NCBI GenBank assembly: GCA_964568345.1
Contig: CAZMPG010000021.1
Location: 1 to 21,345, forward strand
Source: UBA12088 sp964568345
Lineage (GTDB): Bacteria; Patescibacteriota; Minisyncoccia; Phycocordibacterales; UBA12088
Length of the DNA stretch: 21,345 bases
Reading direction: 5' to 3'
Numbering within the stretch: position 1 is the stretch's first letter; each line of letters starts with the position of its first letter. Made by a program: the position numbers and the translations under genes. The notes beneath the pieces were generated by a model, which was not told the DNA's origin, ran no database searches, and was given only the letters and a program-made list of their open reading frames with translations. Of this stretch, positions 13,767 to 20,028 are shown one piece after another.

Positions 13767-13830
13767 GAAAGAGAGAAAAGAGGAAAGTGGAAAGAGAAAA
13801 GAGGCGACGCATAACCACTGCTTTCTCTCG
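13764..13830. repeat. Purine/pyrimidine hairpin repeat, copy C
   Basis: A purine tract (13764-13804, with AAAGAGAGAAAAGAGGAAAG) follows the adenosyltransferase stop directly, and a shorter pyrimidine tract, CTTTCTCTC (13821-13829), can pair with part of it. It is a degenerate relative of copies A and B. Confidence 0.5.
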
Positions 13831-13899
13831 TCACTGGCCCTTGCGTAGAGTATTCTTTCGCGTACTATCCACACGACCCGCGCGTGAGCCCTGGTCGTG

Positions 13900-13905
13900 T
13901 ATAAT
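13900..13905 (+). promoter_or_regulatory. -10 box of the L,D-transpeptidase gene
   Basis: TATAAT ends 16 nt before ATG 13922. No good -35 is visible. The leader would be about 10 nt, with no Shine-Dalgarno. Confidence 0.5.
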
Positions 13906-13921
13906 GAGTACATCATAACGT

Positions 13922-15379
13922 ATGCAGCGTATCATAGAGGGTAAGGTGAGTGTCATCCTCACCATTGCGACGGTTGTTGTGGCGGTAGTTGCCGGCATCG
14001 CTGGCGGTATGTATTACGCACGCGACACGATCTATGACTATACGGTCGCGGTGAATGCACGGGATGGTACCCACGAGAAGCTCCAGTACGGCGTGTGGCC
14101 TGAGCTCGCGAATGCCAACTTCTTCAGTACCGTGCGCGACAGCTTCATCGCTGAGAAGGCGAGCTTCGTCGAGGCAAACCTCACCGCAATGACCATCACC
14201 GTGTACCGCTCAGGTGCGTCGGTGCTCACTGTGCCCATCAAGAGCAAGGGCAAGGAGGGGTCATGGTGGGAGACCCCCTCGGGGCTCTACCGTGCCCAGG
14301 GCAAGGAGAAGGAGCACTTCTCCTCGTTCGGACACGTGTACATGCCATGGAGCATCCCCTTCCAGGGTAACTTCTTCATCCACGGGTGGCCGTACCACGC
14401 CGATGGTACGCCGGTGCCCGAGGGGTACTCCGGTGGGTGTATGCGGCTCGAGAACGAGTATGCGAAGCAGGTGTACGATCTCGTCGAGGTGGGGATGCCC
14501 ATTCTTGTTTTCGAAGAGGAGCCGCGCGACACGTCGTACGCGTACGCCATCAACGTGCCGGATATTAGCGCGGCAAGCTACCTTGTTGCCGACCTCGAGA
14601 ACAACTTCGTGCTCCTTGCGGGGGCACAGGATGCTGCCCGTGAGACGCCGCTCGTGCCGCGCATGCTTACCGCACTCGTCGCGAGTGAGTACCAGAACAT
14701 CGAGAAAGAGATCACCGTAGATGAGGACATGCTCTTCGACGTTCCGCACGGGCGCCTCGCTGTGGGGGAGACGTACAGCCTTTACGACCTCTTCTTTCCG
14801 CTTCTCATGGAGCATGCGCCCGGAGCGGCGCGGGTGCTCTCGGGGTATTTCGGGAAGAAGCGCTTTCTCGGGCTCATGCAGGCGAAGGTCGCCGCGCTTG
14901 GCATGAAGCACACCGACCTCACCGACCCCGCCGGTCTTGTGCCGGGCAATACGACGACCGCCGAAGACGTGTTCCTCTTCCTCAAGTACCTTGAGCTCAA
15001 CCGGCCATTCGTGCTCTCGATGAGTACCGGCGCGACGAAAGTGGCGACGTACGGCGAGCCGCGTTTCACCGACATCGTGTCGCTCCACCCGCTTCATACC
15101 GACCGGCGGTTCCGCGGCGGCGCATCGGAGGATGTACAGGAGACGGTCGCTGCAGCCCAGGGCGAGGGTGACGCGCTTGCCGCAGCGCTCATGCTCGCAT
15201 TCGCGAGTACGAGTGCACCCGTTGCTGCAGAGGGTGGAGACAAAAAGGACCTCCTCACCGTGCTCACGATCCCCTTCGGGGGGCGTGAGCGCCCCGTCGC
15301 ATTCATCGTACTCGACTCACCCGACCCAGCGGGGGACACCCGGACGATGGTCTCGTACGTGGAACGTATGTACCGCTAG
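13922..15379 (+). CDS. L,D-transpeptidase fused to a degenerate D,D-carboxypeptidase-like domain
   Basis: The 485-residue protein starts with one membrane anchor (about 8-32). A YkuD L,D-transpeptidase domain follows (about 85-200), with the catalytic His154 (FIHGW) and the nucleophile Cys173 in YSGGCMRL. It should form 3-3 peptidoglycan cross-links or attach proteins outside the membrane. Residues 215-485 align with S11 D-Ala-D-Ala carboxypeptidases: LTALVASE (249-256), AKVAALGMKHTDLTDPAGL (321-339) and the C-terminal DSPDPAGDTRTMVSYV. All three active-site motifs are altered: SxTK is LVPR (244-247), SGN is SGY (307-309), and KTG is RGG (398-400). This half is probably a binding rather than a catalytic domain. 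The gene follows the copy C repeat and stands alone. Confidence 0.85.
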   Translation: MQRIIEGKVSVILTIATVVVAVVAGIAGGMYYARDTIYDYTVAVNARDGTHEKLQYGVWPELANANFFSTVRDSFIAEKASFVEANLTAMTITVYRSGASVLTVPIKSKGKEGSWWETPSGLYRAQGKEKEHFSSFGHVYMPWSIPFQGNFFIHGWPYHADGTPVPEGYSGGCMRLENEYAKQVYDLVEVGMPILVFEEEPRDTSYAYAINVPDISAASYLVADLENNFVLLAGAQDAARETPLVPRMLTALVASEYQNIEKEITVDEDMLFDVPHGRLAVGETYSLYDLFFPLLMEHAPGAARVLSGYFGKKRFLGLMQAKVAALGMKHTDLTDPAGLVPGNTTTAEDVFLFLKYLELNRPFVLSMSTGATKVATYGEPRFTDIVSLHPLHTDRRFRGGASEDVQETVAAAQGEGDALAAALMLAFASTSAPVAAEGGDKKDLLTVLTIPFGGRERPVAFIVLDSPDPAGDTRTMVSYVERMYR

Positions 15380-15383
15380 GAGG

Positions 15384-15668
15384 CTACTGCTGCGACGGGG
15401 CGGTCGTGGTCGCGGGGAGTGTGCTCGACGCACTCGTCGTCCCTTCCGTGTGGGGTGGGAGCGAGCCCCGAGGCCGTACCCCCGCACCCGGCACCGCATT
15501 GGGCGCTATCTGCGAGCTCGATCGCTCGACCTCCTCCATGCGCCGTCGCTCCTCGGCGGTCGGTAGCCGCATCGGTATGGCGGGTGCAAACCAGCCTGCG
15601 CGAAGACCATACCAGTACACGCCGCCGACGAGCACTGCGAGGAATGCACCTGCAAGGATGTACCGCAT
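15384..15668 (-). CDS. Small single-pass membrane protein, unknown function
   Basis: The 94-residue product has one N-terminal membrane helix (about 3-21), a charged helix, EERRRMEEVERSSSQ (39-53), and then a Pro/Ser/Thr-rich low-complexity tail. No family is recognised. ATG 15668 on the minus strand is chosen over the longer frame because a TATACT box (15680-15675) ends 6 nt before it. It is convergent with the L,D-transpeptidase gene, ending 4 nt beyond that gene's stop, and might be a cell-envelope protein. Low-complexity tails of this kind are common in small membrane proteins of such genomes. That it is a real gene is likely but not certain. Confidence 0.6.
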   Translation of the reverse strand: MRYILAGAFLAVLVGGVYWYGLRAGWFAPAIPMRLPTAEERRRMEEVERSSSQIAPNAVPGAGVRPRGSLPPHTEGTTSASSTLPATTTAPSQQ

Positions 15669-15674
15669 AGGGGA

Positions 15675-15680
15675 AGTATA
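15675..15680 (-). promoter_or_regulatory. -10 box of the 94-aa membrane protein gene
   Basis: TATACT on the minus strand ends 6 nt before the ATG, implying a leaderless mRNA. Two hairpin repeats lie immediately upstream (15687-15735), in the place of the -35. Confidence 0.55.
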
Positions 15681-15686
15681 ACACAT

Positions 15687-15735
15687 CCCTCTCCTTGATA
15701 AGGAGAGGGAGCCCCTCCCCCTTACCAAGGGGGAG
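15687..15735. repeat. Two tandem hairpin repeats
   Basis: CCCTCTCCTT-GAT-AAGGAGAGGG (15687-15709) is a perfect 10-bp hairpin. CTCCCCCTT-ACC-AAGGGGGAG (15715-15735) is a perfect 9-bp hairpin. Sequences of this shape recur between genes in many bacteria and are probably mobile palindromes. They are unrelated to the GAAGCAATCC palindromes in this window. Confidence 0.7.
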
Positions 15736-15871
15736 CTGGAGGGAGTGGTGTGCGGATGGTGTGAGCAGCCTCGTAGTCCTTGACACCATGCGGCGCTTCG
15801 TGCAAGCTTGCCGGTGGATGGAGAAGAACACAGGATAAATCACCCCCCCTTTTTTTCAGAAGGAGGCGCAT

Positions 15872-16135
15872 ATGCTGCGCACACTTTTGTTCGTCCTCAG
15901 AGCGGTTGCCTGGGTGGTCGTACTCTACCTCGGCATCGCGGTGATCCTTGCGGTTCCTGGCTTCGTTGCTGGGTCCCTGCAGACGTGGTACTACGGTGGC
16001 GTGTTTGTCACCCCCGTTTTACCCGCAGAGGTGTCTGCAGCATTGTGGCTTGCCGCGCCATTCGTGCTGCTTATGGCGGCGTGCACAGGCATTTGGCTCC
16101 TGGGCCGACTCCACTGGTGTCACTGCCCATCGTAG
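15872..16135 (+). CDS. Small two-helix membrane protein, unknown function
   Basis: The 87-residue product has two predicted membrane helices, about 5-33 and 53-77, with a short polar link (YYGGVFVTP) and a Cys/His-rich C-terminus, LHWCHC. It belongs to no family that I recognise. The start is well supported: the strong Shine-Dalgarno AAGGAGG (15860-15866) is 5 nt from ATG 15872. This is unlike most genes here, which lack one. Upstream, 15736-15859 holds no convincing promoter. The gene ends 36 nt before the bidirectional terminator. It may be recently acquired, or simply a highly translated small envelope protein. Confidence 0.6.
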   Translation: MLRTLLFVLRAVAWVVVLYLGIAVILAVPGFVAGSLQTWYYGGVFVTPVLPAEVSAALWLAAPFVLLMAACTGIWLLGRLHWCHCPS

Positions 16136-16171
16136 AGTAAGAAGTCTTGCTGCGTTAGGTGGCGAGACACA

Positions 16172-16202
16172 AAAAGAGCCCAGACGTACGTCGGGCTCTT
16201 TT
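16172..16202. terminator. Bidirectional terminator
   Basis: AAAAGAGCCC (16172-16181) and GGGCTCTTTT (16193-16202) are exact complements, with GACGTACGTC in the loop forming an additional self-complementary core. The A run and T run at the two ends serve tRNA-Ser on the minus strand and the 87-aa gene on the plus strand. Confidence 0.88.
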
Positions 16203-16219
16203 GCTAGGCACGCCACGCT

Positions 16220-16309
16220 TGGCGGAGGGTATGAGATTCGAACTCATGAGGGGTGTTACCCCCTACCTCGTTAGCAGTGAGGCGCTTTCGACCACTCAGC
16301 CAACCCTCC
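16220..16309 (-). tRNA. tRNA-Ser (GCT anticodon)
   Basis: Read on the minus strand, the cloverleaf has acceptor GGAGGGT/ACCCTCC, a D arm closed by GCT/AGC, anticodon loop CTGCTAA (anticodon GCT), a long variable arm GGGG/CCCC typical of class II tRNA-Ser, and T arm ATGAG-TTCGAAT-CTCAT. Discriminator G is followed by an encoded CCA (16222-16220). The anticodon stem has one A-C mismatch next to the loop (positions 31-39). A bidirectional terminator lies 17 nt beyond its 3' end. It reads AGC/AGT serine codons. Confidence 0.95.
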
Positions 16310-16375
16310 GTATGTACGTTCACTATGGTACTGTTGTTGTGGCAGTCGAACCACTACCATCCTTCCCAACACAGT

Positions 16376-16399
16376 CCTGCACGTTTTGCAGCGTGCAGG
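16376..16399 (-). terminator. Hairpin downstream of comFC
   Basis: CCTGCACG (16376-16383) and CGTGCAGG (16392-16399) form an 8-bp stem with an 8-nt loop, 13 nt after the comFC stop on the minus strand. There is no T tract, so it is a weak terminator or a processing site before tRNA-Ser. Confidence 0.4.
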
Positions 16400-16412
16400 C
16401 ATAGTACCACAC

Positions 16413-17072
16413 TCAGTGCGCCGCTGCGACACAGAGGACATGACGCGCTCCAGCTTTCGTGAGCGCCCTCTCCGCCGCGTGGAGCGTCGCGCCGGTCGTG
16501 ATGACGTCGTCGAGGAGGACGATGTCGCGGCCGGCGACGAGTGCTGGCAGAGCGAGGAATGCGCCGCGGACATTTGCCCGGCGCTCATCACGCCCCGCTC
16601 GGTGTGTCTGCGTCGGGGTACTTCGCTCCCGCACGAGCACCTGCGGTGCGAGGGTGAGTGAGGGGTCGTCGAGCTCCGCGACGAGCGCTCGGGCGATCCG
16701 CTCCGCCTGGTTGTACCCCCGCTCGCGCAGCCGCTCTCGGTGGAGGGGTACTGGCACGACGAGTATGGTTTCGAACGTGCCGAACATGCGCCGGTCGGCG
16801 AGCTCTTCGCCGACGCAGGGCGCGAGCACAGCGCCGAGGAGCGCTGCAGCTCGTGCGTGGCCATGGTACTTTGCTGCGTGGATCGCGTCCCGGACGATTG
16901 CGTGGTCGAAGGGGAGTGGTGCGAGGCACGGCACATCAGCTGCGGTGAGCATGCCGCTATTCGCGGTACGTGCGATAGCGTCGAGGGGCAGGGAGTCGAA
17001 CCGTGCGAAGCGACGCTCCTCGGGGAATACGAGCGACACAATAGCGCGCAGCACGTTACGCACCCCCTCCAT
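16413..17072 (-). CDS. comFC: ComFC-type phosphoribosyltransferase
   Basis: ComFC/GntX proteins are needed for DNA uptake in naturally competent bacteria. The 219-residue protein has the family segments VPVPLHRERLRERGYNQAERIA (106-127) and QTHRAGRDERRANVRGAF (155-172), and the PRPP loop DDVITTGAT (188-196). The N-terminal cysteine zinc ribbon of typical ComFC (CxxC...CxxC) is absent; the corresponding region reads FPEERRFARFD. The frame is open to 17708, but ATG 17072 fits the family and follows TAGACT by 7 nt. It is divergent from the pilus cluster, so DNA uptake by a type IV pilus is a plausible shared role. Confidence 0.85.
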   Translation of the reverse strand: MEGVRNVLRAIVSLVFPEERRFARFDSLPLDAIARTANSGMLTAADVPCLAPLPFDHAIVRDAIHAAKYHGHARAAALLGAVLAPCVGEELADRRMFGTFETILVVPVPLHRERLRERGYNQAERIARALVAELDDPSLTLAPQVLVRERSTPTQTHRAGRDERRANVRGAFLALPALVAGRDIVLLDDVITTGATLHAAERALTKAGARHVLCVAAAH

Positions 17073-17079
17073 TGCGTGC

Positions 17080-17085
17080 AGTCTA
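17080..17085 (-). promoter_or_regulatory. Candidate -10 box of comFC
   Basis: TAGACT on the minus strand ends 7 nt before the comFC ATG, so the mRNA would be leaderless. It lies in the 76-nt divergent region shared with pilM. Confidence 0.35.
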
Positions 17086-17107
17086 CCGCACCGGGGCAGG
17101 TGTGCGC

Positions 17108-17113
17108 TATACT
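17108..17113 (+). promoter_or_regulatory. -10 box of the pilus cluster
   Basis: TATACT lies 35 nt before the pilM ATG. The leader holds a GC stem, GCGCG/CGCGC. No strong -35 is seen. Confidence 0.45.
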
Positions 17114-17148
17114 TACCGTGAAGCGCGCTTTCCGCGCCCCTTCTTGGT

Positions 17149-18300
17149 ATGTCGTTCCTCGATTCAGCGCGTAGCCTTATCGCATCGAAGCTCGGTGGCT
17201 CGCATACCTCGAGCGTGCTCGGCGTAGATATCGGTTCATCGTCCATCAAGGTGGTGCAGCTCAAGAGCGACCGGGGCATTGCGGTGCTCGAGACATACGG
17301 CGAGATAGCGCTCGGCCCGTATGGGAAGGCGGAGGTCGGCCAGGCGACGAACCTCCCGCCGGACAAGCTTGCCGAAGCGCTCACGACGCTCATCAAGGAG
17401 TCGGGGGTCACCACGACCTCGTGCGGCGTATCGGTACCCTTCTCGTCGAGTCTCGTGAAGCTCATCGAGGTGCCGGCGATCGACCAGCGCAAGCTCGCCA
17501 CGGTCATCCCCATCGAGGCGCGCAAGTACGTCCCCGTGCCGATTGGCGAGGTGCAGCTCGATTGGTTTATCGTACCCGAGACCGAGCAGCGGCTCTTCGA
17601 GGGCACGAAGGAATCCGAGGACACCCGCGCCGCGCCGCTCACGAAGCGGCTCGTGCTCCTCGTTGCGATGCACAACAGCACACTCCAGAAGTGTGCCGAT
17701 ACGCTCAAGCTTGCGAACCTTGCCCCAAGCTTCTACGAGATCGAGGTGTTCTCGAACATCCGCGCGACCATCTCCCACAGCCTTGCGCCAGTCGCCATTA
17801 TTGACATCGGTGCGGCGACGAGCAAGCTCTACCTCGTAGAGCTCGGCATCATCCTTGCCTCCCACGTCATCCCCCTCGGCTCGCAGGACATCACCCGCGC
17901 GCTCGCCGGCTCAACCCACGTGAGCCTCGCGAAAGCCGAGGAGCTTAAGAGGCAGGCAGGTATCACCCAGGGTGCGTCGAACGAGGACATTGCCCGTGTC
18001 GCGCACGCGGCGATGCTCACCCTCGAGCAGGTGTTCTCCGACGCACGGCGGGTGCTCCTCGGCTTCCAGAAGCGCTACAACAAGGTCATCACGAAGGTCA
18101 TCCTTACCGGTGGCGGCGCGACACTCAAGGGCATCCACGAGTTTGCCCGCCAGCAGCTCGACACCGAGGTCGAGCTCGCGCACCCCTTTTCGCACGTGCA
18201 GGCGCCCGCATTCCTCGAGGATGTCCTCAAGCAGGCGGGACCAGACTTTGCGGTGGCGGTCGGCCTCGCGCTCCGCAAGCTCGCGGAAAGTACCCAGTAG
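17149..18300 (+). CDS. pilM: Type IV pilus assembly protein PilM
   Basis: PilM is the cytoplasmic actin-like ATPase of the inner-membrane alignment subcomplex, and it binds the N-terminus of PilN. The 383-residue protein has the actin/FtsA-type phosphate motifs: GVDIGSSSIKVVQL (25-38), DIGAATSKLYL (219-229) and the TGGGATLKG loop (320-328). The length is normal for PilM. It is first in a cluster of pilM, pilN, pilO, a pilP-like gene and pilB, all on the plus strand. ATG 17149 has no Shine-Dalgarno; the frame fits the family from the first residue. No PilQ secretin or prepilin gene is seen here. Confidence 0.93.
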   Translation: MSFLDSARSLIASKLGGSHTSSVLGVDIGSSSIKVVQLKSDRGIAVLETYGEIALGPYGKAEVGQATNLPPDKLAEALTTLIKESGVTTTSCGVSVPFSSSLVKLIEVPAIDQRKLATVIPIEARKYVPVPIGEVQLDWFIVPETEQRLFEGTKESEDTRAAPLTKRLVLLVAMHNSTLQKCADTLKLANLAPSFYEIEVFSNIRATISHSLAPVAIIDIGAATSKLYLVELGIILASHVIPLGSQDITRALAGSTHVSLAKAEELKRQAGITQGASNEDIARVAHAAMLTLEQVFSDARRVLLGFQKRYNKVITKVILTGGGATLKGIHEFARQQLDTEVELAHPFSHVQAPAFLEDVLKQAGPDFAVAVGLALRKLAESTQ

Positions 18301-18306
18301 CGCTCC

Positions 18307-18377
18307 ACCAAAGCATCACAGGGAGGCCTCCTCGTGCGAGGTGGATAACCGGCGGGTGTGCCATAGAGCGCTTTGGT
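18307..18377. other. Inverted repeat flanking the pilM-pilN gap
   Basis: ACCAAAGC (18307-18314) and GCTTTGGT (18370-18377) are exact complements 55 nt apart. The right arm covers the TGG and first T of the pilN -10. GGAGGCCTCC, a 10-bp palindrome, lies between them. It could fold in the transcript or serve as an operator. Weak. Confidence 0.3.
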
Positions 18378-18382
18378 ATACT
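18374..18382 (+). promoter_or_regulatory. Extended -10 promoter of pilN
   Basis: TGG plus TATACT (18377-18382) ends 17 nt before the pilN ATG at 18400, implying a short leader of about 11 nt and separate transcription from pilM. Confidence 0.5.
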
Positions 18383-18399
18383 GTCGGTGACACGTCGCC

Positions 18400-19140
18400 A
18401 TGGAACCGAAGTTCAACACATCGTTCATCCCCAAGAAGTCGCTCCAGGCGGACACCGCGGGGGTAGCGCCAGGTAAGTATGTCAACCGACGTGCATCATA
18501 CGGCCCCGGCCTCATCCTTGCGCTCATCATGTTTTGCGCGACGCTCGCCCTGTCGGTGGTGCTCTTCACGTATGAGCGCTCCCTCCGCGGAGCCTTCAAG
18601 GAGACCGTCACCAGGCTCGAAGACAACCGCGAGGCATTCTCTCCCGAAGATGTCGAAGACCTCTTGCGGCTCGACCTCCGCCTCCGCGAGGCGAAGCGTC
18701 TCGTCACTGGACACGTTGTGGTGTCGGAGGTACTCGACCTCGTGAGCGATCTCACCGCGCGCGATGTGTACTACACGAAGTTTACCTACACGAACGGCTC
18801 CAAGGACGCAGCCTCCCCGACCATCTCGCTCGACGGCAAGGCGGCAACCACCGAGCTCGCCGCGCTCCAGGTGAGCCAGTTCGAGGCGAGCACCTACCTC
18901 ACCGACGTCACCACCTCGAAGGTCGAGGCGCCCCAGGAGGGTGGAGCACACGACGCTCCGAGCGCGTCGTTCGATATCAAGGCGAGCATTGACCCACGAC
19001 TCGTCTCGTTTGCAACCGCTCTCGAGAGCGGCCGTCGCGACCCCTCGCTCCAGAACCTCATCGCCCCCCCCGTACCGGTCGCCGCGCCGGCTACGCACGC
19101 GACAACGACCGCGACCACCACGGCGACCACCACCGAATAG
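18400..19140 (+). CDS. pilN: PilN-like pilus assembly protein
   Basis: The 246-residue protein has the PilN arrangement: a short cytoplasmic N-terminus (KFNTSFIPKKSL, which would contact PilM), one membrane helix at about 36-58, a coiled-coil-like charged stretch (60-95), then a small alpha/beta domain (100-205). I call it PilN from this layout and its position after pilM rather than from a strong motif. The C-terminus is a low-complexity tail rich in Pro, Ala and Thr (ATHATTTATTTATTTE), unusual for PilN and probably extracytoplasmic. The next gene starts 3 nt after the stop. Confidence 0.75.
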   Translation: MEPKFNTSFIPKKSLQADTAGVAPGKYVNRRASYGPGLILALIMFCATLALSVVLFTYERSLRGAFKETVTRLEDNREAFSPEDVEDLLRLDLRLREAKRLVTGHVVVSEVLDLVSDLTARDVYYTKFTYTNGSKDAASPTISLDGKAATTELAALQVSQFEASTYLTDVTTSKVEAPQEGGAHDAPSASFDIKASIDPRLVSFATALESGRRDPSLQNLIAPPVPVAAPATHATTTATTTATTTE

Positions 19141-19143
19141 CGT

Positions 19144-19707
19144 ATGAGTGCTGTCTTTGCCCCCCTCCTCCTCTTCGTGATTTCTATCGGCATCTTTGTG
19201 TCGTACCTCTATCCGTCGTACATGGCGCTTGGTAAGCAGCAGGAGAGGAACGAGCACTTCACGGACGCACTCACCCAGAAAGATAGCCTCCACAACCTGC
19301 GGGAGGAGCTCAACAGCAAGTTTCTCAGCTTCGCCAAGAAAGATACCGACCGCCTCGCGAAACTCCTCCCTGACCAGTTCAATGCTATCCAGATCATCAT
19401 TGACCTCGACGCGCTCGCCACGGAGACGGGCGTACGCATCACCCGCTTCTCGCCCTCCATGGTCGAGCAGCGCGCGCAGAGCGCCGATGCCACGAGCATC
19501 GTAGCGACTGCGGCGAGTGCTGGGTCCCTCAAGATCCACGTCGTGGCGACGTACGAGCAGTTCCTCATCTTCCTCCGCTCCCTCGAGTCGAGCCTCACCC
19601 TCTACGACGTTACCGACCTTTCGCTCGGCGGTGGTAGTAAGGCGTCGGTAGGCGACGACTCCATAGAGCTTGACCTCACCCTGAAGACCTACTGGCTTCC
19701 GAAGTAA
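19144..19707 (+). CDS. pilO: PilO-like pilus assembly protein
   Basis: The 187-residue protein has one N-terminal membrane helix (about 5-25), a coiled-coil-like region (KQQERNEHFTDALTQKDSLH) and a C-terminal alpha/beta domain, the PilO layout. PilO dimerises with PilN on the outer face of the membrane. Typical traits are the DLDALATETGVRITRFSPS segment, and SLKIHVVATYEQFLIFLRSLESS, which matches the PilO/GspM-type core. It starts 3 nt after pilN with no room for a separate promoter, so the two are co-translated. The pilP-like gene starts 11 nt after its stop. Confidence 0.8.
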   Translation: MSAVFAPLLLFVISIGIFVSYLYPSYMALGKQQERNEHFTDALTQKDSLHNLREELNSKFLSFAKKDTDRLAKLLPDQFNAIQIIIDLDALATETGVRITRFSPSMVEQRAQSADATSIVATAASAGSLKIHVVATYEQFLIFLRSLESSLTLYDVTDLSLGGGSKASVGDDSIELDLTLKTYWLPK

Positions 19708-19718
19708 GCGACACCCGT

Positions 19719-20018
19719 ATGCAGCCGCACCACCTCAAGTACCTCATCACGACCCTCCTCTTCCTCCTCCTCGTGGGCGGTGGGTACGTGCTCGTCTCGC
19801 GTGTGCAGCTGGGAGGTGACACCGCAGAGATGGAAGACCTTGAGCGGCGCGCTGCCGTTGTGGAGCGGGACATCGTCTCCCAGAACGGCAAGCTCAGCCA
19901 GGTTCAGCTCGACGACAGCCTCTTCAAGCTCCCTGCGTACACCGCGCTCGTTGACTTTACGGTGACGCCCGCAGCCCCCGCACTCATCCGCCCCAACCCC
20001 TTCATTGAGCCACGATAA
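19719..20018 (+). CDS. Short membrane protein in the PilP position
   Basis: The 99-residue protein has one membrane helix (about 7-26), a coiled-coil-like stretch, MEDLERRAAVVERDIVSQNG, and a short motif, DDSLFKLPAYTALVDFTV, then a Pro-rich end with RPNPFIEPR. It lacks a PilP lipobox and the larger PilP beta domain. The terminal RPNPF pattern is one I recall from small proteins in pilus loci of CPR bacteria. It is likely an inner-membrane pilus factor occupying the usual pilP place. No close functional match is known to me. It precedes pilB by 10 nt. Confidence 0.65.
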   Translation: MQPHHLKYLITTLLFLLLVGGGYVLVSRVQLGGDTAEMEDLERRAAVVERDIVSQNGKLSQVQLDDSLFKLPAYTALVDFTVTPAAPALIRPNPFIEPR

Positions 20019-20028
20019 CGCTCCACGT

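Noticed and set aside
15406..15681. Plus-strand open frame opposite the 94-aa gene
   Set aside because: No initiation signal; the minus-strand frame has a membrane helix and a -10 box in the leaderless position.
15780..15785. TTGACA as the -35 of the 87-aa membrane gene
   Set aside because: No -10-like hexamer lies 15-19 nt downstream.
18496..19539. Long minus-strand open frame opposite pilN and pilO
   Set aside because: Shadow of the pilus genes; low-complexity Arg/Gly/Glu composition and no initiation signal.
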